Shown: piece by piece, positions 1 through 5,132 of the stretch
Layout: each line of letters starts with the position of its first letter
Position numbering within the stretch: the stretch's first letter is position 1
DNA from: an uncultured Phascolarctobacterium sp.
GTDB taxonomy: Bacteria; Bacillota; Negativicutes; Acidaminococcales; Acidaminococcaceae
Reading direction: 5' to 3'
Assembly (NCBI GenBank): GCA_937906915.1
Contig: CALCUU010000022.1
Span: 1-5,471, forward strand
DNA: 5,471 bases
The notes under the pieces: model-generated
What the model was told of the DNA's origin: nothing
Databases searched by the model: none
Seen by the model: only the letters and a program-made list of their open reading frames with translations
Position numbers and translations under genes: made by a program

Positions 1-1275
1 TTTGATTAAAATTCCGTTGGCAGCTCCTCGTCCGGTACCAACCATAATGGCGGTGGGAGTTGCCAAGCCCAAAGCGCAGGGACAGGAGATTACTAAGACG
101 GAAATTCCGATGGCAAGAGCGAATTCCAGATTATAGCCTAAGCAAATCCAAGTTGCCGCCGCAAAGACCGCAATGGTAATTACCACAGGAACAAAAATTC
201 CGCTAATCTTATCTGCCATTTTGGCAATGGGAGCTTTGGAAGAAGTTGCTTCGTCAACAAGAGCGATAATCTTAGCCAAAGTTGTGTGCTCGCCAACAGC
301 AGTGGCGCGCATTTTAAAGTAACCACTCTTGTTAATAGTGCCACCTGTAACCCTGTCGTCCACGTGTTTTTCCACAGGAATGCTTTCGCCGGTAATGGCA
401 GCTTCGTCAAGAGCACCACTGCCTTCGATGATAACTCCGTCTACGGGAACGGTAGCGCCGGATTTTACAATCAAGATGTCGCCAGTGATTACTTCTTCCA
501 CAGGAATCTCGCCCTGCATTCCGTGGCGTTCCACAAGGGCAGTTTTGGGAGCAAGGTTCATCAGCTTGGTGATTGCTTCGCTGGTACGGTTCTTAGCACG
601 AGCCTCCATAAATTTACCCATGGTGATGAGGGTTAAAATCATGGCGGCGGATTCAAAATATAAATCGTGGGAGAAACGGTGCACCAGTTCCATATCACCG
701 TGACCGAAGCCGTAAGCAATCTTGTAAATTGCATAAACCCCGTACACAAAGGCAGCACTACTGCCGATGGCGATAAGTGAATCCATATTGGGAGCCCTAT
801 TCCACAAATTCTTGAAGCCGTTTTCAAAATACTTAATGCCAATGAGCATAACGGGAATGCTCAAAAGCAATTGGGTAAGCCCGTTGATGAGAGCATTTTC
901 CATTCCGAGGAAAATGTCGGGTAGGGGCCAGCCCATCATTGCGCCCATGGAAATGTAGAAAAGTGGCAGGGTAAAGACCATGGACCAGATGAATCTTTGC
1001 TTCATAGCCTGCATTTCTTGGGCAGCGGTGTCTACGGGCTTCGCTTTAGCTTGGTTTTGCTGAGCGTGAATACTTGCGCCGAAGCCAAGCTTTTCTACTT
1101 TGGCGATAATATCTTCTGCGGAGATTACGCCTTCGTCAAAAGTGACGTGCATATTATTTTTTAACAGGTTGACGTTAATTTCTTCAACGCCTTTTTGCTT
1201 GCCGACGACTTTCTCGATACGAGAGGAGCAGGCCGAACAGTGCATACCAGTAATATCAAACTTTAACTTCTTCAT
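1..1275 (-). CDS. copA: Copper-translocating P1B-type ATPase, N-terminal 425 residues (partial)
   Basis: Integral membrane pump that uses ATP to export Cu(I). Translating the minus strand from the ATG at 1275 gives 425 open codons running off the window edge. One heavy-metal-associated domain spans residues 3-66 with the metal site GMHCSAC (Cys13, Cys16). Hydrophobic segments follow at about 93-115, 128-148, 163-187 and 207-224, then the actuator domain with TGES at 295-298, then helices at about 355-378 and 384-405. The last carries the Cu-type CPC motif (Cys398-Pro399-Cys400) followed by ALGLATPTA. The sequence stops just before the expected DKTGT phosphorylation site, so the P and N domains are outside the window. 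The start is supported by AAAGGAGG at 1282-1289, six bases upstream. CPC plus a single MxCxxC domain fits CopA better than the Zn/Cd ATPases. Cu(I) specificity is inferred, because the last two metal-binding helices are not visible. Confidence 0.95.
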   Translation of the reverse strand, partial: MKKLKFDITGMHCSACSSRIEKVVGKQKGVEEINVNLLKNNMHVTFDEGVISAEDIIAKVEKLGFGASIHAQQNQAKAKPVDTAAQEMQAMKQRFIWSMVFTLPLFYISMGAMMGWPLPDIFLGMENALINGLTQLLLSIPVMLIGIKYFENGFKNLWNRAPNMDSLIAIGSSAAFVYGVYAIYKIAYGFGHGDMELVHRFSHDLYFESAAMILTLITMGKFMEARAKNRTSEAITKLMNLAPKTALVERHGMQGEIPVEEVITGDILIVKSGATVPVDGVIIEGSGALDEAAITGESIPVEKHVDDRVTGGTINKSGYFKMRATAVGEHTTLAKIIALVDEATSSKAPIAKMADKISGIFVPVVITIAVFAAATWICLGYNLEFALAIGISVLVISCPCALGLATPTAIMVGTGRGAANGILIK

Positions 1276-1306
1276 ATAAAGCCTCCTTTCGTTAGCTTTC
1301 AATGAA

Positions 1307-1315
1307 ATTATAACA
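1307..1315 (-). promoter_or_regulatory. Extended -10 promoter of copA
   Basis: Read on the minus strand this is TGT followed by a perfect TATAAT (-10 hexamer at 1312-1307). At 17 bp spacing the -35 region is only TTTCTC, so recognition probably rests on the extended -10 or on an activator. Transcription would begin near 1300, giving a leader of about 25 nt that includes the Shine-Dalgarno sequence. An 11-nt perfect palindrome (TTTCA-A-TGAAA, 1297-1307) covers the predicted start site. No copper repressor or activator gene is visible in the window. Confidence 0.65.
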
Positions 1316-1402
1316 TAAATCTATATTGCGAGAAAAACTCAACTGTAAATTTTGCGTAGCAGGAAAAAAGTTTTTGTCGCAGAATTATTTAAGTAGGTAA
1401 GT

Positions 1403-1431
1403 TTGTGGCAAAGTAACACGCCACGTAAAAT
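1403..1431 (+). promoter_or_regulatory. Possible promoter of the DUF1847 gene
   Basis: TTGTGG (1403-1408), a 17-bp spacer and TAAAAT (1426-1431) form a weak sigma-70-type promoter about 30 bp before the start codon. A 5-bp inverted repeat (GTGGC 1405-1409, GCCAC 1420-1424) overlaps the -35 and the spacer and could be an operator. The -35 match is only three of six, so this is tentative. Confidence 0.35.
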
Positions 1432-1461
1432 AAGTTAGCAAAATTATTTGGAGGTAATTTT

Positions 1462-2058
1462 ATGAATTGCGCATTCTGCAAACATCGTAACTGCTACGTT
1501 AAAGAACAAAACTGCACTCGTTATTCTAAAGAAGAAGCTGCTGCCCTCTACACTGAAGAGGACGTTAAAATTATGCAAGCTGCTGCTGCAACAGAAACCC
1601 GTAACTATTTGAAAATGACCCGCTTGGAGGAGAGCCTTTTCTTCATTCAACAAATGGGCTACAAAAAAATCGGTATTGCTTTCTGCATCGGCTTGGCAAA
1701 CGAAGCTAAGTTCTGCGCTCAATATTTTAAAAACGCAGGTATCGAAGTAGAATCCGTGTGCTGCAAAAACTGTTCCATTGACAAGAGCATTTGGGAACTG
1801 GAAAAAATTAAACCCGGTCAACACGAAGCAATGTGCAATCCTAAAATGCAAGCTCAACTGATGAATGACGCTAAAACTGAAATGAACTTTATCGTTGGCT
1901 TGTGCGTTGGTCACGATATGATTTTCACCAAGCATAGTGAAGCTCCCGTTTCCAGCCTCATTACTAAAGATAGAGTGCTTGCCAACAATCCTGCAGGCGT
2001 AGTTTACAGCCGTTACTGGAGAAGAAAACTGGGTATCTTGGAAGAAGGTACTGTGTAA
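1462..2058 (+). CDS. Cysteine-rich DUF1847 family protein
   Basis: A 198-residue soluble protein without signal peptide or membrane segments. It starts at an ATG seven bases after GGAGG (1450-1454). The N-terminus is a cysteine cluster (Cys3, Cys6, Cys11, Cys18) resembling a metal-binding knuckle. Further cysteines lie at 75, 85, 100, 101, 104, 125 and 148, eleven in all. The block GLCVGHD (147-153) followed by APVSSL and then KDRVLANNPAG is what I recognise as the DUF1847 signature; a FCIGLANEA stretch sits at 74-82. The family is found in anaerobes and, to my knowledge, has no established biochemical role. The cysteine spacing suggests it binds zinc or an Fe-S centre, which is inference. 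It stands alone, divergent from copA, and ends at a strong hairpin, so it is probably monocistronic. A role in metal handling is possible from the context but not shown. Confidence 0.88.
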   Translation: MNCAFCKHRNCYVKEQNCTRYSKEEAAALYTEEDVKIMQAAAATETRNYLKMTRLEESLFFIQQMGYKKIGIAFCIGLANEAKFCAQYFKNAGIEVESVCCKNCSIDKSIWELEKIKPGQHEAMCNPKMQAQLMNDAKTEMNFIVGLCVGHDMIFTKHSEAPVSSLITKDRVLANNPAGVVYSRYWRRKLGILEEGTV

Positions 2059-2065
2059 AAATGAA

Positions 2066-2102
2066 AAAGACCGTAGCGTTCTTAGTGAACGTTACGGTCT
2101 TT
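2066..2102. terminator. Bidirectional intrinsic terminator between convergent genes
   Basis: A 16-bp stem (2066-2081 with 2087-2102) contains a single G-U wobble and closes a 5-nt loop. It begins eight bases after the stop of the DUF1847 gene and ends 16 bases before the stop of clc. On the minus strand it is followed by a T-rich run (TTTTTCATTTTT once the stem's own Ts are counted). On the plus strand the T tract is short (TTT then GTGCTTT). It therefore probably serves both genes and is stronger for clc. Confidence 0.85.
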
Positions 2103-2118
2103 GTGCTTTAGTATGAAG

Positions 2119-3690
2119 TTACTCCTCTTCCTTTTCGGCAGCTAGCTTTTGCAAAAGGACAACGTGCTCGTTATGACTAAGGACGTAGATGAAGTCCCCT
2201 GCCATAATTTTAGTGTCGCCTGCGGGAACAAGCTGTTCCTCGCCACGCTTGATGTCTACAAGCAAGGTGTGAGGAGGCCATTTGATATCTTTAACCAATT
2301 TGTTTTCGATGGGGCTACCACTGCACACGGCAAGCTCAGTAATATTGCGTTGTTCCATCAGCTCTGGTTCGGGAGTTGCCTTGTTCAAAGTGCGGTTAAG
2401 CAGTTCTTCGTAAATGGGCTTGCTCTTGCACAGCTCTGCTACGACGAAGGCAACCATGGCGGCGATGGAAAGGGCAAGCAAATGTTGGTAGGAAGCAGTC
2501 ATTTCCATAATCAAAACTGTGCCTGTAATGGGGGCACGCACGGACGAGGAGAACAGTGCTGCCATACCGATGACGATAATATTGGAAGCGTAGGCTGGGT
2601 CAATCCAACCAAGGCTAATCAAAACATTACTGCAAATGCTACCGCACAGTGCACCGATAACAAGCATAGGGAGGAAGAAGCCACCGGGAACTCCGCAACC
2701 GTAGCTTATCAAAGTAAAGAGCAATTTGCCAACGAGGAACAGAAGCAAAAGTTGCAGGGAAACTGGTGTGCTGGAGATGGTGTTGATGAGCTGATTACCA
2801 CCGCCCAAAACTTCGGGGAGGAAGTAGCCCAAGACACCTGCGGTTAAAAGGGCGAAGGTAATTTTATGGACGGGCTTTTTGAAAAGGGGCAGTGCGTAAA
2901 ATTTAGGAACGCCTAACAAGCCTTTGTTAAAGAGCACGCCACACAAACCAACTACGAGAGCAACTAGTACTACAATTCCGTAATAGTTGATGGGCAAGAG
3001 GGGCAGGTCGGTGAACTCGAAGATAGTCGCTCTGCCGAAAAGTGCGCGGGAGACTACTGTCGCCGTCATTGCTGCTGCCATACAGGGAAGCAGTACTACG
3101 ATGGAAAAGTTGCGGTGCAATTCTTCCAAAGCAAAGATTACGCCGGCAAGGGGAGCGTTGAAGGCTGCAGCCAAACCTGCACTGGCACCGCTGGTCATAA
3201 GGTAACGCTCTTCCATACGAGTGCGCTTGAGCATTCGGCTTACGCCTTGGGCTGCCACGGCACCAAGTTGAATGGAGGGACCTTCGCGACCAAGGGAAAG
3301 ACCAGCGCCAATACCCAAGATGCCTGCGGTTAATTTTACCCACAGGATGCTGAACCAACGCATTTTAATCAAACCGAGGATTGCACCTTTAACTTGGGGA
3401 ATACCACTGCCTGCGGCGAGGGGTTCAATTTTATTAAGCTTATCCAAAACGTAGGCGAGTGCTACCAAGCAGCAGAACCACGCCACGCTGTAAGTCCAAT
3501 CTGCGGTGGTAAGGTATTTGTAAAAAATTCCACGGAAGTGTTCTACTTCGTGCAGTGCGTAGCGGAAGAAGCAGATTACTAATCCAGAGAAAATGCCAAT
3601 CAAAATACCTTCAGCAAATAGGCGCAAGCGAAAGTTGTGCCAATGGCTGAGCGATTTATAGGTATTCATTACTTGATACGTAGATTTCAT
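2119..3690 (-). CDS. clcA: ClC family H+/Cl- exchange transporter with C-terminal TrkA_C domain
   Basis: A 523-residue inner-membrane protein with the full ClC fold followed by a cytosolic ligand-binding domain. Selectivity-filter motifs are all present: GSGIP (94-98), GREGP (134-138, with Glu136 as the gating glutamate), GGFFLP (336-341), and Tyr427 in KPIYEELL matching the central chloride-coordinating tyrosine. The pair Glu189-Glu190 in FALEELHRNF matches the internal proton glutamate region of E. coli ClC, so a proton-coupled antiporter is more likely than a channel. Residues about 445-515 resemble TrkA_C (RCK_C), a regulatory domain thought to bind a small ligand. The start codon overlaps the upstream hydE stop as ATGA, and GGGAG lies seven bases before it (3698-3702), so translation is probably coupled to hydE. 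Likely roles are acid resistance or charge balance; those are inferred. The symbol is by family only. Confidence 0.92.
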   Translation of the reverse strand: MKSTYQVMNTYKSLSHWHNFRLRLFAEGILIGIFSGLVICFFRYALHEVEHFRGIFYKYLTTADWTYSVAWFCCLVALAYVLDKLNKIEPLAAGSGIPQVKGAILGLIKMRWFSILWVKLTAGILGIGAGLSLGREGPSIQLGAVAAQGVSRMLKRTRMEERYLMTSGASAGLAAAFNAPLAGVIFALEELHRNFSIVVLLPCMAAAMTATVVSRALFGRATIFEFTDLPLLPINYYGIVVLVALVVGLCGVLFNKGLLGVPKFYALPLFKKPVHKITFALLTAGVLGYFLPEVLGGGNQLINTISSTPVSLQLLLLFLVGKLLFTLISYGCGVPGGFFLPMLVIGALCGSICSNVLISLGWIDPAYASNIIVIGMAALFSSSVRAPITGTVLIMEMTASYQHLLALSIAAMVAFVVAELCKSKPIYEELLNRTLNKATPEPELMEQRNITELAVCSGSPIENKLVKDIKWPPHTLLVDIKRGEEQLVPAGDTKIMAGDFIYVLSHNEHVVLLQKLAAEKEEE

Positions 3691-4742
3691 CTAATCACTC
3701 CCGGATAATCACCGCGGCTAATGGCAATTTCGTAGCCAATTTCTGCAAGCTGTTTGCGGAGTAGGGCAATGCCTTCCGCAGCTTCACTGCCGCTGTGCTT
3801 TTTGTTGTCGTAAAGATTATATTTGTCGCGCACGTTTTGTGGCGAAAGGTTAGGCATAATTACATTGGCGCCTGCCAAAATTCCCTGTTGATGTCCGTCG
3901 CTGAGCAAAGTGTTCAAGGCGGTGGTGGCAGGGATAAGTGCTTGGGGCAGGAGCAGTCTTATAATGGAAAGAAGTTTCAAGGTCAGCTTGGCGCTACCAG
4001 CTTCATATTCGCCAAAGGGAGTGTCCTTATGGGGAATGAAGGGACCGATGCCAACCATGTGAGGGTTAAATTTTTTAAGGAAGAGTAAATCTTCCACAAG
4101 GTTTTCTAATTTTTGGAAAGGGGAGCCTACCATAAAGCCTGTGCCAACTTGGTAGCCAAGGCTTTTTAAATTTTGCAGGCATTCCAAACGAGTAGCAAGC
4201 TTTAGCTCCGCAGGGTGAAGCTTTTCGTAATGGTCACTGCTTGCCGTTTCGTGACGGAGCAAGTAGCGATCCGCCCCCGCTTCGTACCACATCTGGTAAA
4301 CTTCGGGGGAACGCTCTCCGGCGGACAGGGTTACTGCGCAATCGGGGTGTTGCGTTTTAATGAGTGCAACTACTTCTGCCAAGCCCTTGTCGTCGTAGGC
4401 GAAGTCTTCCCCGCCCTGCAAAACGAAGGTACGCAAGCCAAGCTGGTAGCCTGTGGCGCAACATTCTAAAATTTCCGCAGGGGTCAGGCGGTAACGGGAA
4501 GCGTTTTTATTACTGCGACGTATTCCGCAATAGAGGCAATCGTTTTTGCAAAAATTGCTGAACTCGATAAGTCCACGCAAATAAATTTTGTTGCCAAAGG
4601 TTTTTTGCGCCTGCGCCTGTGCCTTTTGACGTAAAGCTTCATTTATATATGGGTCTTCGCAGGTAAGCAAAGTCAAAAGCTCTGGGCTGGTTGCTGTATG
4701 TTCTTGTGATAATTTATCAATAATTTCAATGGGGGTTAACAT
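3687..4742 (-). CDS. hydE: [FeFe]-hydrogenase H-cluster maturase HydE (radical SAM)
   Basis: Cytosolic radical SAM enzyme that works with HydG and HydF to build the diiron subcluster of [FeFe] hydrogenase. The protein is 351 residues, close to the roughly 350 usual for the family. The N-terminal helix leads into YLRGLIEFSNFC and the cluster motif CxxxCxxC (Cys65, Cys69, Cys72). Next come LQGGED (108-113), the family-typical LRHETA (162-167), TGFMVGSPFQ (201-210), and GIGPFIPHKDTPFG (231-244). LRHETA and GPFIPHKDTPF separate HydE from the related BioB and PylB. No cysteine follows residue 188, so the second C-terminal Fe-S site reported in some HydE proteins appears absent. An in-frame ATG 39 bases upstream (4781) lies inside the -10 promoter and lacks a ribosome site; I chose 4742, which has GAGG five bases before it. 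hydF and hydG are not in the window. First gene of an operon with clc. Confidence 0.93.
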   Translation of the reverse strand: MLTPIEIIDKLSQEHTATSPELLTLLTCEDPYINEALRQKAQAQAQKTFGNKIYLRGLIEFSNFCKNDCLYCGIRRSNKNASRYRLTPAEILECCATGYQLGLRTFVLQGGEDFAYDDKGLAEVVALIKTQHPDCAVTLSAGERSPEVYQMWYEAGADRYLLRHETASSDHYEKLHPAELKLATRLECLQNLKSLGYQVGTGFMVGSPFQKLENLVEDLLFLKKFNPHMVGIGPFIPHKDTPFGEYEAGSAKLTLKLLSIIRLLLPQALIPATTALNTLLSDGHQQGILAGANVIMPNLSPQNVRDKYNLYDNKKHSGSEAAEGIALLRKQLAEIGYEIAISRGDYPGVIR

Positions 4743-4747
4743 AAAAG

Positions 4748-4751
4748 CCTC
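4748..4751 (-). promoter_or_regulatory. Ribosome binding site that fixes the hydE start
   Basis: GAGG on the minus strand lies five bases before the ATG at 4742. The competing upstream ATG at 4781 has only TTGGCAA before it. Because that ATG also falls upstream of the predicted transcription start, it should not be in the mRNA at all. Confidence 0.7.
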
Positions 4752-4769
4752 GTATCTTTCCTGTGCAAT

Positions 4770-4778
4770 ATTATAGCA
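4770..4778 (-). promoter_or_regulatory. Extended -10 promoter of the hydE-clc operon
   Basis: The minus strand reads TGC followed by a perfect TATAAT (4775-4770). The -35 region 16-17 bp upstream (TTTTGC or CTTTTG) is poor, the same design as the copA promoter. Transcription would start near 4763, giving a leader of about 20 nt before the ATG at 4742. It is back to back with the thiamin leader promoter. Confidence 0.65.
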
Positions 4779-4839
4779 CATTTGCCAATCTGCAAAAGTA
4801 TTTTGTAAGGGATTATGAAAATAAATGCAAGCGACAAAC

Positions 4840-4868
4840 TTGACAAGAAAGAACTGCGGTTTTACAAT
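4840..4868 (+). promoter_or_regulatory. Sigma-70-type promoter of the thiamin leader
   Basis: A perfect -35 TTGACA (4840-4845), a 17-bp spacer and -10 TACAAT (4863-4868, five of six) form the best promoter in the window. The predicted start is near 4875, just before the TPP aptamer, leaving only a few bases of unstructured 5' end. This gives a leader of about 506 nt before thiS. Confidence 0.85.
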
Positions 4869-4874
4869 GAAGGT

Positions 4875-4886
4875 ACAATTTAATAT
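4875..4886 (+). repeat. 12-nt direct repeat, copy 1 (predicted transcript 5' end)
   Basis: ACAATTTAATAT occurs here and again at 5030-5041. Both copies are preceded within two bases by GG and followed a few bases later by GGAGC (4893-4897 and 5045-5049). This copy begins at the predicted transcription start, and its continuation forms a small inverted repeat, ACAAT (4875-4879) with ATTGT (4885-4889). Confidence 0.7.
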
Positions 4887-4975
4887 TGTCGGGGAGCTTA
4901 TAAATAGGCTGAGAGGAAGTTGGGAACTTCGACCCGTGAACCTGATATGGGTAATGCCAACGTAGGGAAATGTTT
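4882..4975 (+). promoter_or_regulatory. TPP riboswitch (THI element)
   Basis: Thiamin pyrophosphate-sensing aptamer. The conserved core is present in order: GGGGAGC (4891-4897), GGCTGAGAGG (4907-4916), ACCTGAT (4940-4946), and GGGTAATGCCAACG through GTAGGGAA (4949-4969). A variable hairpin GAAGTT-GGG-AACTTC (4916-4930) forms the P3a arm. AATATT (4882-4887) can pair with AATGTT (4969-4974) as P1, with one G-U wobble. An intrinsic terminator starts 11 bases downstream, so control is most likely by transcription attenuation: TPP stabilises the aptamer and the terminator forms. The controlled gene is thiS, about 400 nt downstream, which fits the usual placement of this class before thiamin synthesis genes. 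A contiguous core in correct order makes this secure; the exact P1 ends are approximate. Confidence 0.96.
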
Positions 4976-4985
4976 TTGGATTAGT

Positions 4986-5010
4986 GGAGCTACGTGGTAG
5001 CTCCTTTTTT
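4986..5010 (+). terminator. Intrinsic terminator of the TPP riboswitch
   Basis: An 8-bp perfect stem GGAGCTAC (4986-4993) with GTAGCTCC (4997-5004), a GTG loop, and six Ts (5005-5010). Its 3' arm AGCTCC (4999-5004) is also complementary to GGAGCT at 4893-4898 inside the TPP aptamer, which offers a possible antiterminator pairing when TPP is absent; that pairing is inferred. Confidence 0.93.
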
Positions 5011-5029
5011 ATTGCGCAAAGGGTTCAGG

Positions 5030-5041
5030 ACAATTTAATAT
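5030..5041 (+). repeat. 12-nt direct repeat, copy 2
   Basis: Second copy of ACAATTTAATAT, 155 bases after the first. It lies between the TPP terminator and the second switch. TAATAT (5036-5041) with TTGCGC (5012-5017) could be read as a poor promoter at 18 bp spacing, but neither hexamer is good. Confidence 0.6.
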
Positions 5042-5044
5042 GCA

Positions 5045-5058
5045 GGAGCGTTTGCTCC
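5045..5058 (+). other. Small hairpin upstream of the second switch
   Basis: GGAGC (5045-5049), GTTT loop, GCTCC (5054-5058). No T tract follows, so it is not a terminator by itself. Its arms match those of the TPP terminator, so the two could exchange partners. It may be an accessory stem of the downstream switch. Confidence 0.45.
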
Positions 5059-5072
5059 GGGAGTGATTGACT

Positions 5073-5132
5073 AAAGTTCATGAAGGGGTGCACCACCGCG
5101 GGTGCAGGTCCTTGGTGAACTTTTTTGTTTTT
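5073..5132 (+). promoter_or_regulatory. Probable HMP-PP riboswitch (thiS motif), terminator-embedded
   Basis: One long hairpin with stacked stems and small internal loops. The outer stem AAAGTTCA (5073-5080) pairs with TGAACTTT (5116-5123). Then a TG/GG internal loop, AAGG (5083-5086) with CCTT (5110-5113), a GG/GGT internal loop, TGCACC (5089-5094) with GGTGCA (5101-5106), and an ACCGCG loop. Plain terminators rarely carry purine-rich internal loops and a GC-rich loop like this. The known thiS motif senses the thiamin precursor HMP-PP through a very small aptamer lying inside an intrinsic terminator stem, is found upstream of thiS, and can follow a TPP riboswitch. All of that matches here. 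I have not aligned it to the published consensus, so the class assignment rests on architecture and context. The direction of control (probably ON with HMP-PP, so that thiazole supply follows pyrimidine supply) is from memory and logic, not from the sequence. Confidence 0.72.
5073..5132 (+). terminator. Intrinsic terminator formed by the second leader hairpin
   Basis: The outer 8-bp stem ends directly in a T tract (TTTTTTG then TTTTT, 5121-5132). This is a rho-independent terminator shape whatever ligand the hairpin senses. It is the second termination point a transcript must pass before thiS. Confidence 0.85.

Noticed and set aside
286..703. Two overlapping plus-strand open frames
   Set aside because: Both are antisense to copA, whose translation matches the family across its full visible length.
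1336..1348. CopY-type copper operator near TACAGTTGAG
   Set aside because: Only the first half-site TACA and TG of the TACAnnTGTA consensus match, and it lies well upstream of the copA -10.
1444..1935. 163-residue open frame on the minus strand
   Set aside because: Antisense to the DUF1847 gene, which has the ribosome site and recognisable motifs; no upstream signals of its own.
2149..2847. 232-residue open frame on the plus strand
   Set aside because: It lies fully antisense to clc, has no ribosome site, and encodes a low-complexity, non-family-like sequence; a shadow of the clc codon pattern.
5083..5113. T-box antiterminator, because the stretch contains ACCGCGGG and ends in GTCCTT
   Set aside because: The T-box consensus would need GGTGGNACCGCG; here the tRNA-pairing TGGN is missing and extra bases interrupt the motif. 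Only about 60 nt lie between the TPP terminator and the hairpin, too little for a normal Stem I. The thiS-motif reading explains context and shape better.
5101..5120. Signal recognition particle RNA, from a CAGGTCC match
   Set aside because: The invariant GGAAGGAAGCAGC part of the SRP apical domain is absent.
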